Source: Paracoccus aminophilus JCM 7686 (lineage in GTDB: Bacteria > Pseudomonadota > Alphaproteobacteria > Rhodobacterales > Rhodobacteraceae). Taken from it: a stretch of 64,000 nt of DNA. Made by a program: the position numbers and the translations under genes. Location of the stretch: the NCBI RefSeq assembly GCF_000444995.1, contig NC_022041.1, positions 1,152,001 to 1,216,000 on the forward strand. Direction: 5' to 3'. Shown here one piece after another: positions 56,673 through 63,860 of the stretch; positions within the stretch are counted from its first letter, which is position 1; every line of letters starts with the position of its first letter. The notes under the pieces are model-generated. The model did not search any database and had not been told where the DNA came from. It saw only the letters and a list, made by a program, of their open reading frames with translations.

Positions 56673-56840
56673 CTGATTTCCTTTTCCTTGTGAATGCCCG
56701 GAGCCGCCGGGCGCGGTTCTGTTGGGAATGTTGCCCCCGAGGGCCCTATCCACCTCGGGGGCTTCCATCCGCGTCAGGGAGGGGGAGACGCGGTTGGAAT
56801 TGGCGCCGCCGGGGCTGCCGTCCCGGCGGCTCTGCTGCGC

Positions 56841-57041
56841 TCAGTTGGTGGGCTGGGCGGGGCAGGTTTCGGGTTCGGATTTGGCGGGGCCGAATTCGGC
56901 GTGCAGCGCTGCGATGATTGCTGCCGTGACGCGATGCGCGGTGTCTTCATCCAGCACATGCGCAGCGACCTGCAGGATGTGGAGACCGGTCAGATTATCG
57001 ACGATCCAGCCGTTACTCGACATGCGAAACCGGGCCGCCAT
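56841..57041 (-). CDS. Small phage protein
   Basis: A 66-residue protein starting MAARFRMSSNGWIVDNL, with an amphipathic helix in the middle. It overlaps the upstream gene by one base (TGATG). No recognised family. Confidence 0.6.
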   Translation of the reverse strand: MAARFRMSSNGWIVDNLTGLHILQVAAHVLDEDTAHRVTAAIIAALHAEFGPAKSEPETCPAQPTN

Positions 57042-57244
57042 CACAGCGCCCCCTCGGCGATCTGGCTGTTCGGCGCGGTTATCGCGGTGATAATGGCGCT
57101 GCCCAGAGCGCTGTCGCGCAGCCCCGGGACCTCGTGCAGCGCGCGCCGCAGCAGGTCCTCGGTGATCAGCATCCGAACTGCCAGCATCGGCAGTTGTGCG
57201 GCAAACTCGGGGCCCATGAGCTGGGTGGGTGAGGTTGTCGACAT
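57041..57244 (-). CDS. Small phage protein
   Basis: A 67-residue protein (MSTTSPTQLMGPEFAAQLP) without a recognised family. One-base overlaps with its neighbours on both sides show tight coupling. Confidence 0.6.
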   Translation of the reverse strand: MSTTSPTQLMGPEFAAQLPMLAVRMLITEDLLRRALHEVPGLRDSALGSAIITAITAPNSQIAEGAL

Positions 57245-57492
57245 CAGCGCACCCCCTCGACCAGCTGCTCGATCGAGCGTCCACGCGTTTCCAGGGAGGT
57301 CGGCGCGACGAAAGCCTGCACATCCGCCCAGCTGATCGCGCTGCCCGCGACGTGCCAGGCTGTGACGATGATGATGACAGCGGAAATGGTTGCGGCGACC
57401 AGTGCTACCGCGCGGATCGCGCCGGAGAGCATGGCGCCGATGCGCGGGGCGGGGCGGGCGGCTGCTTTGGCCGGGTGGGCAAGTGCGATCAT
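57244..57492 (-). CDS. Small phage membrane protein
   Basis: An 82-residue protein with one transmembrane segment (VALVAATISAVIIIVTAWHV, about residues 29-48). It overlaps both neighbours. Function unknown. Confidence 0.62.
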   Translation of the reverse strand: MIALAHPAKAAARPAPRIGAMLSGAIRAVALVAATISAVIIIVTAWHVAGSAISWADVQAFVAPTSLETRGRSIEQLVEGVR

Positions 57493-57665
57493 GCTGCGCC
57501 CGCCTTCCGGAGCAAGCGCAGCGCAGCGTTCACGCGGCTGGCGTGGTTCCGGCTGGTGTCTTTCAGGATCGCGATCGCACGGGCGGTCAGCGTCTCCGGC
57601 TCAAGACCGGCGTCCGCCTCGGGCATGGCGAGATCTCGGACAGACAGGACGGTGGGAATGTGCAT
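57489..57665 (-). CDS. Small phage protein, first gene of the leftward operon
   Basis: A 58-residue protein starting MHIPTVLSVRDLAMPEADAG; no recognised family. It overlaps the next gene by four bases (ATGA). The left operators (57701-57737) lie just upstream, so its transcription is probably controlled by the repressor. Confidence 0.6.
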   Translation of the reverse strand: MHIPTVLSVRDLAMPEADAGLEPETLTARAIAILKDTSRNHASRVNAALRLLRKAGAA

Positions 57666-57700
57666 GTGCGGGCTCCATCCGGTTGGGGATGGGGATATTT

Positions 57701-57713
57701 ATGCGTAGTGCAT
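57701..57713. promoter_or_regulatory. Left operator 1 (ATGC-N5-GCAT)
   Basis: ATGCGTAGTGCAT, one of five copies of the ATGC-N5-GCAT palindrome that flank the repressor gene. Positioned upstream of the leftward operon. Confidence 0.75.
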
Positions 57714-57724
57714 AAATTATGTCA

Positions 57725-57737
57725 ATGCGATACGCAT
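57725..57737. promoter_or_regulatory. Left operator 2 (ATGC-N5-GCAT)
   Basis: ATGCGATACGCAT, 24 bases centre to centre from left operator 1. A degenerate further copy (ATGCGA repeats) follows at about 57744-57761. Confidence 0.72.
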
Positions 57738-57993
57738 ATAAATATGCGAAATATATGCGATGTGATTCTGTGATGGCAAAATCACCGAGGTTAACGCGTT
57801 GCGTTGTGCCTTGCTTGCGGTAGTCGAATTATTCACAGATTCGCCCTCAGGTTTTATTCTGGGAGCGTGAGTCAACTGGTTGCCTAAAGGACTTGTTCAC
57901 CTAACGTTCTGATGTCGGCGGTTGTGGAGAGGGTAATGGTCAAGCTTTCGGTTGAGGAGGATATGAAGTTCATTCTGAGGTCGCTGCGGGCAA

Positions 57994-58359
57994 TCAGCTC
58001 TCTTCCGGTCGGAAGAGAGCGCGTTGACGCTTTACAACGGCTGCTATCATCCGCTGCTCTTCTTCGGACAGTCCGTCCAGGGAATCCGTTATGGCCTTCA
58101 CTATTGGCGCTAGCGGAGACTGCGGATCGGCCGACTCGGTAATCGGCTCCGGGCCTAAATCTCCGAATAAGAGCCACTCCGGGCGAACGCCAAATGCTTT
58201 GCCATATTTGGCTGCGTCGTTCTGGTCGTAGGCACGACTTCCATTCTCGTGCGCGGCATATGTTGGATACGGTAGTGCCAAGCGCGCGGCACCGGCCTTT
58301 GCTGATTTGTACCCAGCGCGTCGACGAGCATCTTTGAGTCTGCTGTATGCGGTGTTCAT
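57994..58359 (-). CDS. Phage XRE-family repressor
   Basis: A 121-residue protein with a Cro/CI-like helix-turn-helix at about residues 5-60 (RLKDARRRAGYKSAKAGAARL). It has no C-terminal peptidase domain, so it would not be cleaved as lambda CI is. Operators of the ATGC-N5-GCAT type lie on both sides. The last codons form a perfect 10-bp hairpin (57997-58020). Confidence 0.85.
   Translation of the reverse strand: MNTAYSRLKDARRRAGYKSAKAGAARLALPYPTYAAHENGSRAYDQNDAAKYGKAFGVRPEWLLFGDLGPEPITESADPQSPLAPIVKAITDSLDGLSEEEQRMIAAVVKRQRALFRPEES
57997..58020. other. Perfect hairpin at the repressor 3' end
   Basis: GCTCTCTTCC, GGTC loop, GGAAGAGAGC. It is inside the last eight codons of the repressor. There is no T run, so a terminator role is doubtful; an mRNA-structure role is possible. 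Confidence 0.55.
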
Positions 58360-58383
58360 GCTCAGCTTCTACAGTATAAAAAT

Positions 58384-58396
58384 ATGCATAGCGCAT
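58384..58396. promoter_or_regulatory. Right operator 1 (ATGC-N5-GCAT)
   Basis: ATGCATAGCGCAT, 25 bases upstream of the repressor start and between it and the Cro-like gene. Confidence 0.75.
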
Positions 58397-58408
58397 TGAC
58401 CTAAAAAA

Positions 58409-58421
58409 ATGCGTAGAGCAT
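58409..58421. promoter_or_regulatory. Right operator 2 (ATGC-N5-GCAT)
   Basis: ATGCGTAGAGCAT, 25 bases centre to centre from right operator 1. Confidence 0.75.
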
Positions 58422-58427
58422 AATAAT

Positions 58428-58440
58428 ATGCATGACGCAT
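58428..58440. promoter_or_regulatory. Right operator 3 (ATGC-N5-GCAT), over the cro start
   Basis: ATGCATGACGCAT, 19 bases from right operator 2. It covers the presumed ATG of the Cro-like gene at 58432. Confidence 0.75.
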
Positions 58441-58653
58441 ATTTTTCACATTTGGCCCAAGATGGCCGATCTCGCGGCGGATCTTGGTCTGAGCTATCAG
58501 ACTGTCGCCGCGTGGAAGCGGCGCGGGCGCATTCCCGCAGAATATGACCTTTCGTTGATCGAGGCGGCGAATCGCAAAGGTTGCAGCCTGACGCTCGATG
58601 TTCTCGCTCATGCGCGCGCTGTTCGGAAAAGATCTCCCGAGGACGCGGCATGA
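58432..58653 (+). CDS. Cro-like (YdaS-type) phage regulator
   Basis: A 73-residue helix-turn-helix protein. FHIWPKMADLAADLG, then TVAAWKRRGRIPAEY matches small Cro/YdaS regulators, including the conserved WP and IPAEY ends. The start at 58432 includes these features and is preferred over the internal ATG at 58462, although no ribosome site is present. The ATG is inside operator 3. It is the first gene of the rightward operon and overlaps the next gene by four bases. Confidence 0.82.
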   Translation: MTHIFHIWPKMADLAADLGLSYQTVAAWKRRGRIPAEYDLSLIEAANRKGCSLTLDVLAHARAVRKRSPEDAA

Positions 58654-59003
58654 GCCTTCGCCCCGCCGCATCCTCTCTCCGTTCTGATGATCGTCCTTCT
58701 CCACGGGGACACAACAGCACAGGACTTTCTGAAATGTCTTTCCGAAAATGCAGCGGCGAGGAAGCCGAGCGGGCATGGTTTGCCAGCTTGCTCTGGCGCG
58801 CCTTCCCAGAGGCGCAGTCCGAGAACGATCTGGCGGAACGTGCAGCTGAGGTCCTGACCTCGGATCGTCGCCCGGTCACCTCGCGCACGGTGCGCAACTG
58901 GCTCCGCCGGGAGAATGCCCCGCATTTTCGCTATGTGCTGAAGGTCGTCGCCTTGGTCGGTGCCGAAGCGGTGTTTCAGATCATCGATCCGGAGGCGGAA
59001 TGA
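58650..59003 (+). CDS. Phage protein, possible DNA-binding
   Basis: A 117-residue protein starting MSLRPAASSLRSDDRPS; a shorter start at 58734 (MSFRKCSGEEAERAWF) is possible. The part TSRTVRNWLRRENAPHFRYV looks like a helix-turn-helix with a recognition helix. Function unknown. ATGA overlaps with the previous gene and the next. Confidence 0.68.
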   Translation: MSLRPAASSLRSDDRPSPRGHNSTGLSEMSFRKCSGEEAERAWFASLLWRAFPEAQSENDLAERAAEVLTSDRRPVTSRTVRNWLRRENAPHFRYVLKVVALVGAEAVFQIIDPEAE

Positions 59004-59155
59004 TGCGGGTGCTCTGGCGCATGGCGCAGCGATATTACGCGGCCCGGCATCGCCGGGCGCTTCGGGTGGCGGGTCGCTCGGCTGCCGATGCCGAATGGTT
59101 CAAATCGCAGTCGGAAAGATTTTTCCAACGGATCAAGGGCGCAAGCCGCGAATAA
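59000..59155 (+). CDS. Small basic phage protein
   Basis: A 51-residue, arginine-rich protein (MMRVLWRMAQRYYAARHRRA); overlaps the previous gene by four bases. No family recognised. It ends before a strong terminator. Confidence 0.55.
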   Translation: MMRVLWRMAQRYYAARHRRALRVAGRSAADAEWFKSQSERFFQRIKGASRE

Positions 59156-59219
59156 CCCGGAGATTTTGCGGCCCTCCGGTTTCGTCACCGCCTAGCCTGT
59201 CCGGCTCCGGTGACCAACT

Positions 59220-59255
59220 GCGGGGCGGTCTCTGCTCAGATCGCCCCGCCTTTTC
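59220..59255 (+). terminator. Rho-independent terminator in the rightward operon
   Basis: Stem CGGGGCGGTCT / AGATCGCCCCG with a six-base loop, then TTTTC. Its place after the cro operon is like a phage early terminator that antitermination would overcome. Confidence 0.78.
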
Positions 59256-59291
59256 TCAAACAAACGCGAATGCGCATGAGGGACGGATCAG

Positions 59292-59513
59292 ATGTATATT
59301 GCTTCTTCTCGCACAGCCGATGAGCGCGACCTCGCGATCCTGCGCCGCGCCGTGAGCGGCGACAGCTATTCCGAAATCAGCCGCGATCACGGCAAAGGCG
59401 TCTCCTTCTCTCGCGTGCTGGTCGCGCGGATCCGGGATGCAGATCTGCGCGAGAGCGGCGAGGCGGCGAGCATTGTGATCGCAGGCTATCCGAAGGCGCG
59501 CCTCCATGGGTAA
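59292..59513 (+). CDS. Small phage protein with possible HTH
   Basis: A 73-residue protein. LAILRRAVSGDSYSEISRDH resembles a sigma-region-4-like helix-turn-helix, suggesting DNA binding. Starts MYIASSRTADERD; overlaps the methyltransferase gene by eight bases. Confidence 0.62.
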   Translation: MYIASSRTADERDLAILRRAVSGDSYSEISRDHGKGVSFSRVLVARIRDADLRESGEAASIVIAGYPKARLHG

Positions 59514-60045
59514 GCGATCGAATTTCCCGCGGCGGGAGCGTGATTGGTACGCGACGCCGTCGGCAGCGGTTGCGCCGCTTTTGCCGCATTTGACATGGGG
59601 CGACAGCTTTGTCGAACCCTGTGCGGGAGACATGGCACTGGTCAGTACGCTCGAGGCCGCTGGCATGTCTTGCCAATGGGCGGGCGATATCGCGCCGCGT
59701 CATGAGGATGTCCGGTGCTGTGATGCCCTCTCCGACGATCTGGCCAGCTGGGCCGAGGATGTCGATTACATCATCACCAATCCGCCATGGACCCGCTCGA
59801 TCCTGCATCCGATGATCCGGCATTTCGCGGCCATGCGCCCGACCTGGCTGCTGTTTGACAGCGATTGGGCGCACACGCGGCAGTCGGCTGAGTTCACGCC
59901 GCTCCTGCGCAAGATTGTCTCGATCGGGCGGGTCAAGTGGATCCCCGACAGCACGATGACCGGCAAGGACAATTGCTGCTGGTATCTGTTCGATGACCGC
60001 CCTTCCAACGGGATGACGGAGTTCTTCGGGAGGGCAGCGGCATGA
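59506..60045 (+). CDS. Phage DNA adenine methyltransferase-like protein
   Basis: A 179-residue class I SAM-dependent methyltransferase. The SAM-binding motif is FVEPCAGD (residues about 35-42) and the catalytic motif NPPW (IITNPPW, about 90-96). It has no clear target-recognition domain and may be a small orphan enzyme. Presumably protects the phage genome from host restriction. Confidence 0.8.
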   Translation: MGKRSNFPRRERDWYATPSAAVAPLLPHLTWGDSFVEPCAGDMALVSTLEAAGMSCQWAGDIAPRHEDVRCCDALSDDLASWAEDVDYIITNPPWTRSILHPMIRHFAAMRPTWLLFDSDWAHTRQSAEFTPLLRKIVSIGRVKWIPDSTMTGKDNCCWYLFDDRPSNGMTEFFGRAAA

Positions 60046-60551
60046 GCGATTCCGTTCTCGGCCAGCCCGGTCGTGGGCGCGGCTGCTATCATTGGCAGGG
60101 GCGGGTCTATCATGGGGCCAAGGCCGTCGCGGCGGCGGCGGGCGTTTCTCTGAATACCGTATTTCGCCACCTGCGCGCCAACGGCAATCTCGATGGCCTC
60201 AGCGCCGAGGTTGCGGGTCGGTATGAATGGCAGGGCAAGTTCTATCGCCGACAGGCCGATGTCGCGGCGGCGGCCGGCACCTCGCGGTCCGGCGTTTCAC
60301 AGCACCTTAGGCGTCACGGGAACCTCAAATCGCTCGGTGTCGGTGTGGGGCGCAATAATTCCCGCGCACCGATTCCGGGGCAACCCGTTCGGGTTGGGTC
60401 ACAGAAATGGGAATCGATCAGCGCCCTAGCGCGCGTGATCGGGGTATCACGGCCAACCGTCAAGCGATGGCTGAAGCGCGGTGACCTCGAGCGGCTGCAA
60501 GCTCGGCTGATGGCGGTTGATGTGCGGGCCGCGAAAAGAGGTGCCGCATGA
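60042..60551 (+). CDS. Phage protein with three tandem HTH-like repeats
   Basis: A 169-residue protein that appears to be built of three related units: residues about 17-52 (WQGRVYHGAKAVAAAAGVSL), 62-97 (WQGKFYRRQADVAAAAGTSR) and about 118-155 (SQKWESISALARVIGVSRPT). Each ends in a helix-turn-helix-like segment (TVFRHLRANG, GVSQHLRRHG, TVKRWLKRGD). Probably binds DNA at repeated half-sites. ATGA overlap with the methyltransferase gene. Confidence 0.78.
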   Translation: MSDSVLGQPGRGRGCYHWQGRVYHGAKAVAAAAGVSLNTVFRHLRANGNLDGLSAEVAGRYEWQGKFYRRQADVAAAAGTSRSGVSQHLRRHGNLKSLGVGVGRNNSRAPIPGQPVRVGSQKWESISALARVIGVSRPTVKRWLKRGDLERLQARLMAVDVRAAKRGAA

Positions 60552-60643
60552 GTGTCGGCAAAAACACTCGGGCTCTTAGCCTGACACGCATTTTCGCAAA
60601 GCAATCGATGAGAAAGGACGGCATGCATGTCGCAAGCCTCTGA
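60548..60643 (+). CDS. Possible small phage ORF (31 residues)
   Basis: MSVGKNTRALSLTRIFAKQS with a basic composition, overlapping both neighbours. Too short to be confident; it may only be a leader of the next gene. Confidence 0.35.
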   Translation: MSVGKNTRALSLTRIFAKQSMRKDGMHVASL

Positions 60644-61256
60644 TTTTTGGGCTTACCCGCTGCGTCATGGCGATAAGCTGCCCGGCTATGAATGGATGCC
60701 GCTCTATACGGAGCGCCTGCTCTCGTCGCGGTTTGTGTCCACGGCCATCTTTGCTGGCCGTCGCGAAGATATAGGCACCGCTCTGCTCTTGTGGGCCAAG
60801 AGCATGAAGCAGGATCCAGCAGGAACTTTGCCGGACGACGATGTCGAGCTGGCCCAGTTCGCGAGCTTTGGCACCGATGTTGGTGCGTGGCGTGAGGCGC
60901 GAACGGTTGCGCTCTATGGCTGGCGGCCGGTTCACATTGATGATGCGCCAGAAGGTGCAACACCGCGCCTCGCCCATCCGGTGATTGCCGAAATCGCGAA
61001 GGATCAATTCTCACGGCGGCGTGGGCGCGAACGTGGGCGAGAGGTTGCAGCATTTGCGATGATGAAGTCGCGGGTGCGCGGCAAGCTTCGTGAGATCAAC
61101 CACGGCAAGGTCGCTGAAAACGAATTCGCAGTGGAGCAGATCGCAGGTTGGCTGCGGGACAATGACCTCTATGTCACGGCTGAAAACGTGCGGGTCGCAA
61201 TGGAAGACGTCATGGGCGGCCCCAAGGTTGTCGCCCTGGCCGGGAGAGAGGTCTGA
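60627..61256 (+). CDS. Phage replication-type protein (DUF1376-like N-terminus)
   Basis: A 209-residue protein. The N-terminal DFWAYPLRHGDKL ... FVSTAIFAGRREDIGTALLL resembles the DUF1376 domain of phage replisome-organiser proteins; the C-terminal half is basic and helical. Not certain, but a replication role fits its place before a repeat-rich stretch. Confidence 0.65.
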   Translation: MSQASDFWAYPLRHGDKLPGYEWMPLYTERLLSSRFVSTAIFAGRREDIGTALLLWAKSMKQDPAGTLPDDDVELAQFASFGTDVGAWREARTVALYGWRPVHIDDAPEGATPRLAHPVIAEIAKDQFSRRRGRERGREVAAFAMMKSRVRGKLREINHGKVAENEFAVEQIAGWLRDNDLYVTAENVRVAMEDVMGGPKVVALAGREV

Positions 61257-61298
61257 TCGATACGGCGTGGTGTTAAGGTGCTGTTAGATAACTGAAAT

Positions 61299-61376
61299 CA
61301 ACTGTTACGTGATGTTATGATAACAGTTACCAACAGTTACGATGTCAGGGGTTAACAGGTCTGCAACTGTTATTGC
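61299..61376. repeat. Cluster of AACTGTTA / TAACAGTT repeats
   Basis: AACTGTTA occurs at 61300 and 61364 and its inverse (TAACAGTT or CAACAGTT) at 61321 and 61331, with further GTTAACAG nearby, in a gene-free AT-richer stretch between two phage genes. It may be a phage replication origin or regulator binding site. Confidence 0.6.
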
Positions 61377-61494
61377 CCTACAGGACAGCACAACACATCA
61401 CACCGACATAGACAAAGACAAGAAACCTCTTATGGCGCGGCTGAGATGCTGCGCCTGTGGATAAGTCGAGACGTGCTGAGAAACGGGGATAGCC

Positions 61495-62067
61495 ATGAAC
61501 AGCGAAGAACAGGCACAGGGCGAAAAGCGGGTTTTGCGGCTTCTGGTCGAGCCATTGAAGCGGCGCGGGCTGGCCAAGCCGTCCTCGCTGACCGTTGCTG
61601 ACTTCGAGGAAATGGTCAGAGATATGTGCGCGTGGCTCGCCTATATGTCGGCTGGGAGCCTGATGGCGCTTGAGGAGCAGGTCGCGGCAAGCCCCGGCGG
61701 CAAGGATCGCGATCGCTTCCCGATCTCGAACCAGATCCTGCAATGGGCGGGCGAGATCCAGCCGCCGGGCGACAGCGCTTCACCCTTGATCCGCGCCGTC
61801 TTTTCTCATGCCTGCGGCCAGACCGCGATCGCAGAAGGCTGGGCGCCCGAACTGCTTTTCGACTTGCGAAAGAACCGACGCTGGCCGTCTGCCTGGGCGC
61901 TCGGCACCATTCGCGATGGCGCGGCGAGCACCTTGCGCCGCTATCGTGATCTCGAAGGCCGCCTGGCCCGAGAAGGTGAGCTCGGCCCGGTGGACCTTGA
62001 CTGGTGGGATCGGCGCAACGCGGCGTTGCAGCGTTGCCGCGAAATCGGGGAAGGGGTTGCAGCATGA
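61495..62067 (+). CDS. Phage hypothetical protein
   Basis: A 190-residue protein with no recognised domain. It has an aromatic-rich centre (MCAWLAYMSAGSLMAL) and ends in a helix-rich part. Start MNSEEQAQGEKRVL after GGGGAT. ATGA overlap with the next gene. Confidence 0.65.
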   Translation: MNSEEQAQGEKRVLRLLVEPLKRRGLAKPSSLTVADFEEMVRDMCAWLAYMSAGSLMALEEQVAASPGGKDRDRFPISNQILQWAGEIQPPGDSASPLIRAVFSHACGQTAIAEGWAPELLFDLRKNRRWPSAWALGTIRDGAASTLRRYRDLEGRLAREGELGPVDLDWWDRRNAALQRCREIGEGVAA

Positions 62068-62771
62068 CCAAGGACTATCGGCAAATGGCCCAAGGGAGGG
62101 CGGCGGAAGAACGGGCGCGCCTCGATGCGGTTCTGTCGCGCGCCACACCGGTAGAGGGCTGCGGTCCGCTGATCCCGGTGGCGCCCGCGCGGGGGCCGCA
62201 GGTGGTGGTGACGCCGCTGCGCATGGTGCCGGATCCGAAGGACGGAACCGGTTGGAAGGTCGAGGAAATGGGCTGGCGCGGCTTTAACGCCGTGCGCGCG
62301 GCAGATGTCTTTGACGATCTTGCCCGCCGAGCGGCTCGGAGAAAGGCGGCGCCGCCCTTCTCGCCGGGGCAGGTTCAGGTTGCGCGGCTCTATCGCGATC
62401 TGGTCGAACGCCATGATGCGGGCGGGATGCGCTGCTCAAGCCTTGAGGCTGGGCGCGGTGGCTCAAGCTCGGGTGGCGAGTTCATTGATGCCTTCATCGA
62501 AGAGGGCAGGGTGATCGATCTTTTGCGCCGTCGCATCGGGGCCGGTGTCGCCATGGCGGTGCGTCGAGTTCGGCCCTCGGCGCGGGGTGAGGGTGGCGCG
62601 CGGATCATTCACGACCGCGTGCTGGTTGATGAGATTTGCCTGCATGGACGGTCGTTTCGCGACGTGCTGGAGCGGCATGGGTGGACTGGGACCGCGCGAA
62701 ATATCAACATGCTTGTCGTGTCTTTGACTGCGGTCCTCGAGCGCATGCGCGGACATTTTGCGCCAGCCTAA
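62064..62771 (+). CDS. Phage hypothetical protein (possible late regulator)
   Basis: A 235-residue protein starting MTKDYRQMAQGRAAEERARL. The C-terminal half has HDRVLVDEICLHGRSFRDVLE followed by a helix-turn-helix-like segment ending TARNINMLV, which suggests DNA binding. A late-gene regulator is a positional guess only. Confidence 0.62.
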   Translation: MTKDYRQMAQGRAAEERARLDAVLSRATPVEGCGPLIPVAPARGPQVVVTPLRMVPDPKDGTGWKVEEMGWRGFNAVRAADVFDDLARRAARRKAAPPFSPGQVQVARLYRDLVERHDAGGMRCSSLEAGRGGSSSGGEFIDAFIEEGRVIDLLRRRIGAGVAMAVRRVRPSARGEGGARIIHDRVLVDEICLHGRSFRDVLERHGWTGTARNINMLVVSLTAVLERMRGHFAPA

Positions 62772-62829
62772 GTCAAACCCTCTTGACTGCTTAGGACGCA
62801 CGGCCCTATCAATCTTTCTATCATCTATC

Positions 62830-62872
62830 AGTGCGCCCGGCGGGATCATCCCAAGCCGGGCGCACTGCGTTT
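62830..62872 (+). terminator. Strong hairpin before the HNH gene
   Basis: Twelve-base-pair stem AGTGCGCCCGGC / GCCGGGCGCACT with a 13-base loop. Only GCGTTT follows, so it is a weak terminator candidate or structural element. Confidence 0.55.
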
Positions 62873-62883
62873 CAGGGTCTGCG

Positions 62884-63231
62884 ATGTCGCGTCACGCTCT
62901 CTATAAGACGGCGCGGTGGCGGTCTGCCCGGCTTGCGCATCTGCGACAGGAACCACTTTGCCGGATGTGCCAGCTGCGCGGCATCCTCAATGATGGATCT
63001 CGGTCAGCGTCGGGCGAGCCGCAGGGCAACCCGAAGCGGCGCTTTCTAGTGGTCGATCACGTCATCCCGCACCGCGGCGATCTGGTTCTCTTCTGGGATC
63101 AGTCGAATTGGCAGACGCTCTGCCCCGATCATCATGACGTGGTGAAGCAGCGCGAAGAGGTGCGGGGCTTCTCGAACGCGCGGGGCCCGGACGGATGGCC
63201 GCTCGACCCGCAGCATCCGGCGAACCGGTAG
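62884..63231 (+). CDS. Phage HNH endonuclease
   Basis: A 115-residue HNH protein with CRMCQLRG and VVDHVIPHRGD ... NWQTLCPDHHD, the zinc-finger and catalytic parts. HNH proteins beside terminase genes help cut phage DNA in packaging of many cos-type phages. Lies 155 bases before the terminase small subunit gene. Confidence 0.88.
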   Translation: MSRHALYKTARWRSARLAHLRQEPLCRMCQLRGILNDGSRSASGEPQGNPKRRFLVVDHVIPHRGDLVLFWDQSNWQTLCPDHHDVVKQREEVRGFSNARGPDGWPLDPQHPANR

Positions 63232-63386
63232 GGCCCCAGCGCGATCCGTCAGCGCGTTGCCAAAATGTCACAGATGGGAGGGGGGAGGTCGAAAGTTCAG
63301 GGGCGTCGGGCCCAGGGACCGGCGTCCATCCTTTCTGTGCGCAAAGTCGAAATTGGATAGAAAAAGCCCAAGGTTAGGAAGAGGTA

Positions 63387-63860
63387 ATGGCAAGGGGACG
63401 CAAGCCTGCCGAGTCTGTCGTCGTGCCGATGAAGGACGACGGCGACGCCGGTCACAATCTGCAGGCCCGTGCTATCGCCCGCGCCGCCGAGCTTCGGCCC
63501 GAAGGGCTGCTCGACAAAGAACGCTGGGTTTATGACCGGTTGGCGCCCCACCTTTGCCATCCGACCAAGGCCCGACTGAACGAGATCAACATCTTCATGT
63601 TCGTTCAGCTTTGCCGGTCGGTTGTGCGCTACGAAGATTACCAGCTGCTGCTGGCCGAGTTGGGCGAGACCTATACCGCGCAGACGCGCAACGGCATCCA
63701 GATCAAATCCCGGCCCGAGATCGCCCAGCTCAACGAGACTTGGCGGCAGATCCGTGCGCTTGGGGGCGACTTCGGTATGACGCCGGCGGCAGAGCGTTCG
63801 CTTGGCGGGGGTGGCCAGCTTGGCTTCACCTTCCCGGACAACGGCGATGACTTCACTTGA
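63387..63860 (+). CDS. Phage terminase small subunit (P27 family)
   Basis: A 157-residue P27-family protein starting MARGRKPAESVVVPMKDDG, with LNEINIFMFVQLCRSVVRYEDYQ and the late IAQLNETWRQIRALGGDFGMTPAAE motif. Recognises the phage packaging site. Overlaps the large subunit by 14 bases. Confidence 0.85.
   Translation: MARGRKPAESVVVPMKDDGDAGHNLQARAIARAAELRPEGLLDKERWVYDRLAPHLCHPTKARLNEINIFMFVQLCRSVVRYEDYQLLLAELGETYTAQTRNGIQIKSRPEIAQLNETWRQIRALGGDFGMTPAAERSLGGGGQLGFTFPDNGDDFT

Larger units (their letters stand above)
57666..57993. other. Left immunity intergenic region of the prophage
   Basis: About 330 bases between the leftward operon and the repressor stop. Contains two operator palindromes (57701-57713, 57725-57737) and a partial third (about 57744-57761), where the leftward promoter must be. 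The AT content is high near 57,700-57,780. No gene seen. Confidence 0.7.

Noticed and set aside
57912..58142. 76-codon plus-strand frame antisense to the repressor 3' end
   Set aside because: No ribosome site or recognisable fold; overlaps a good repressor gene.
57884..58897. 337-codon minus-strand frame through the immunity region
   Set aside because: It runs across repressor, operators and Cro-like gene; no domain.
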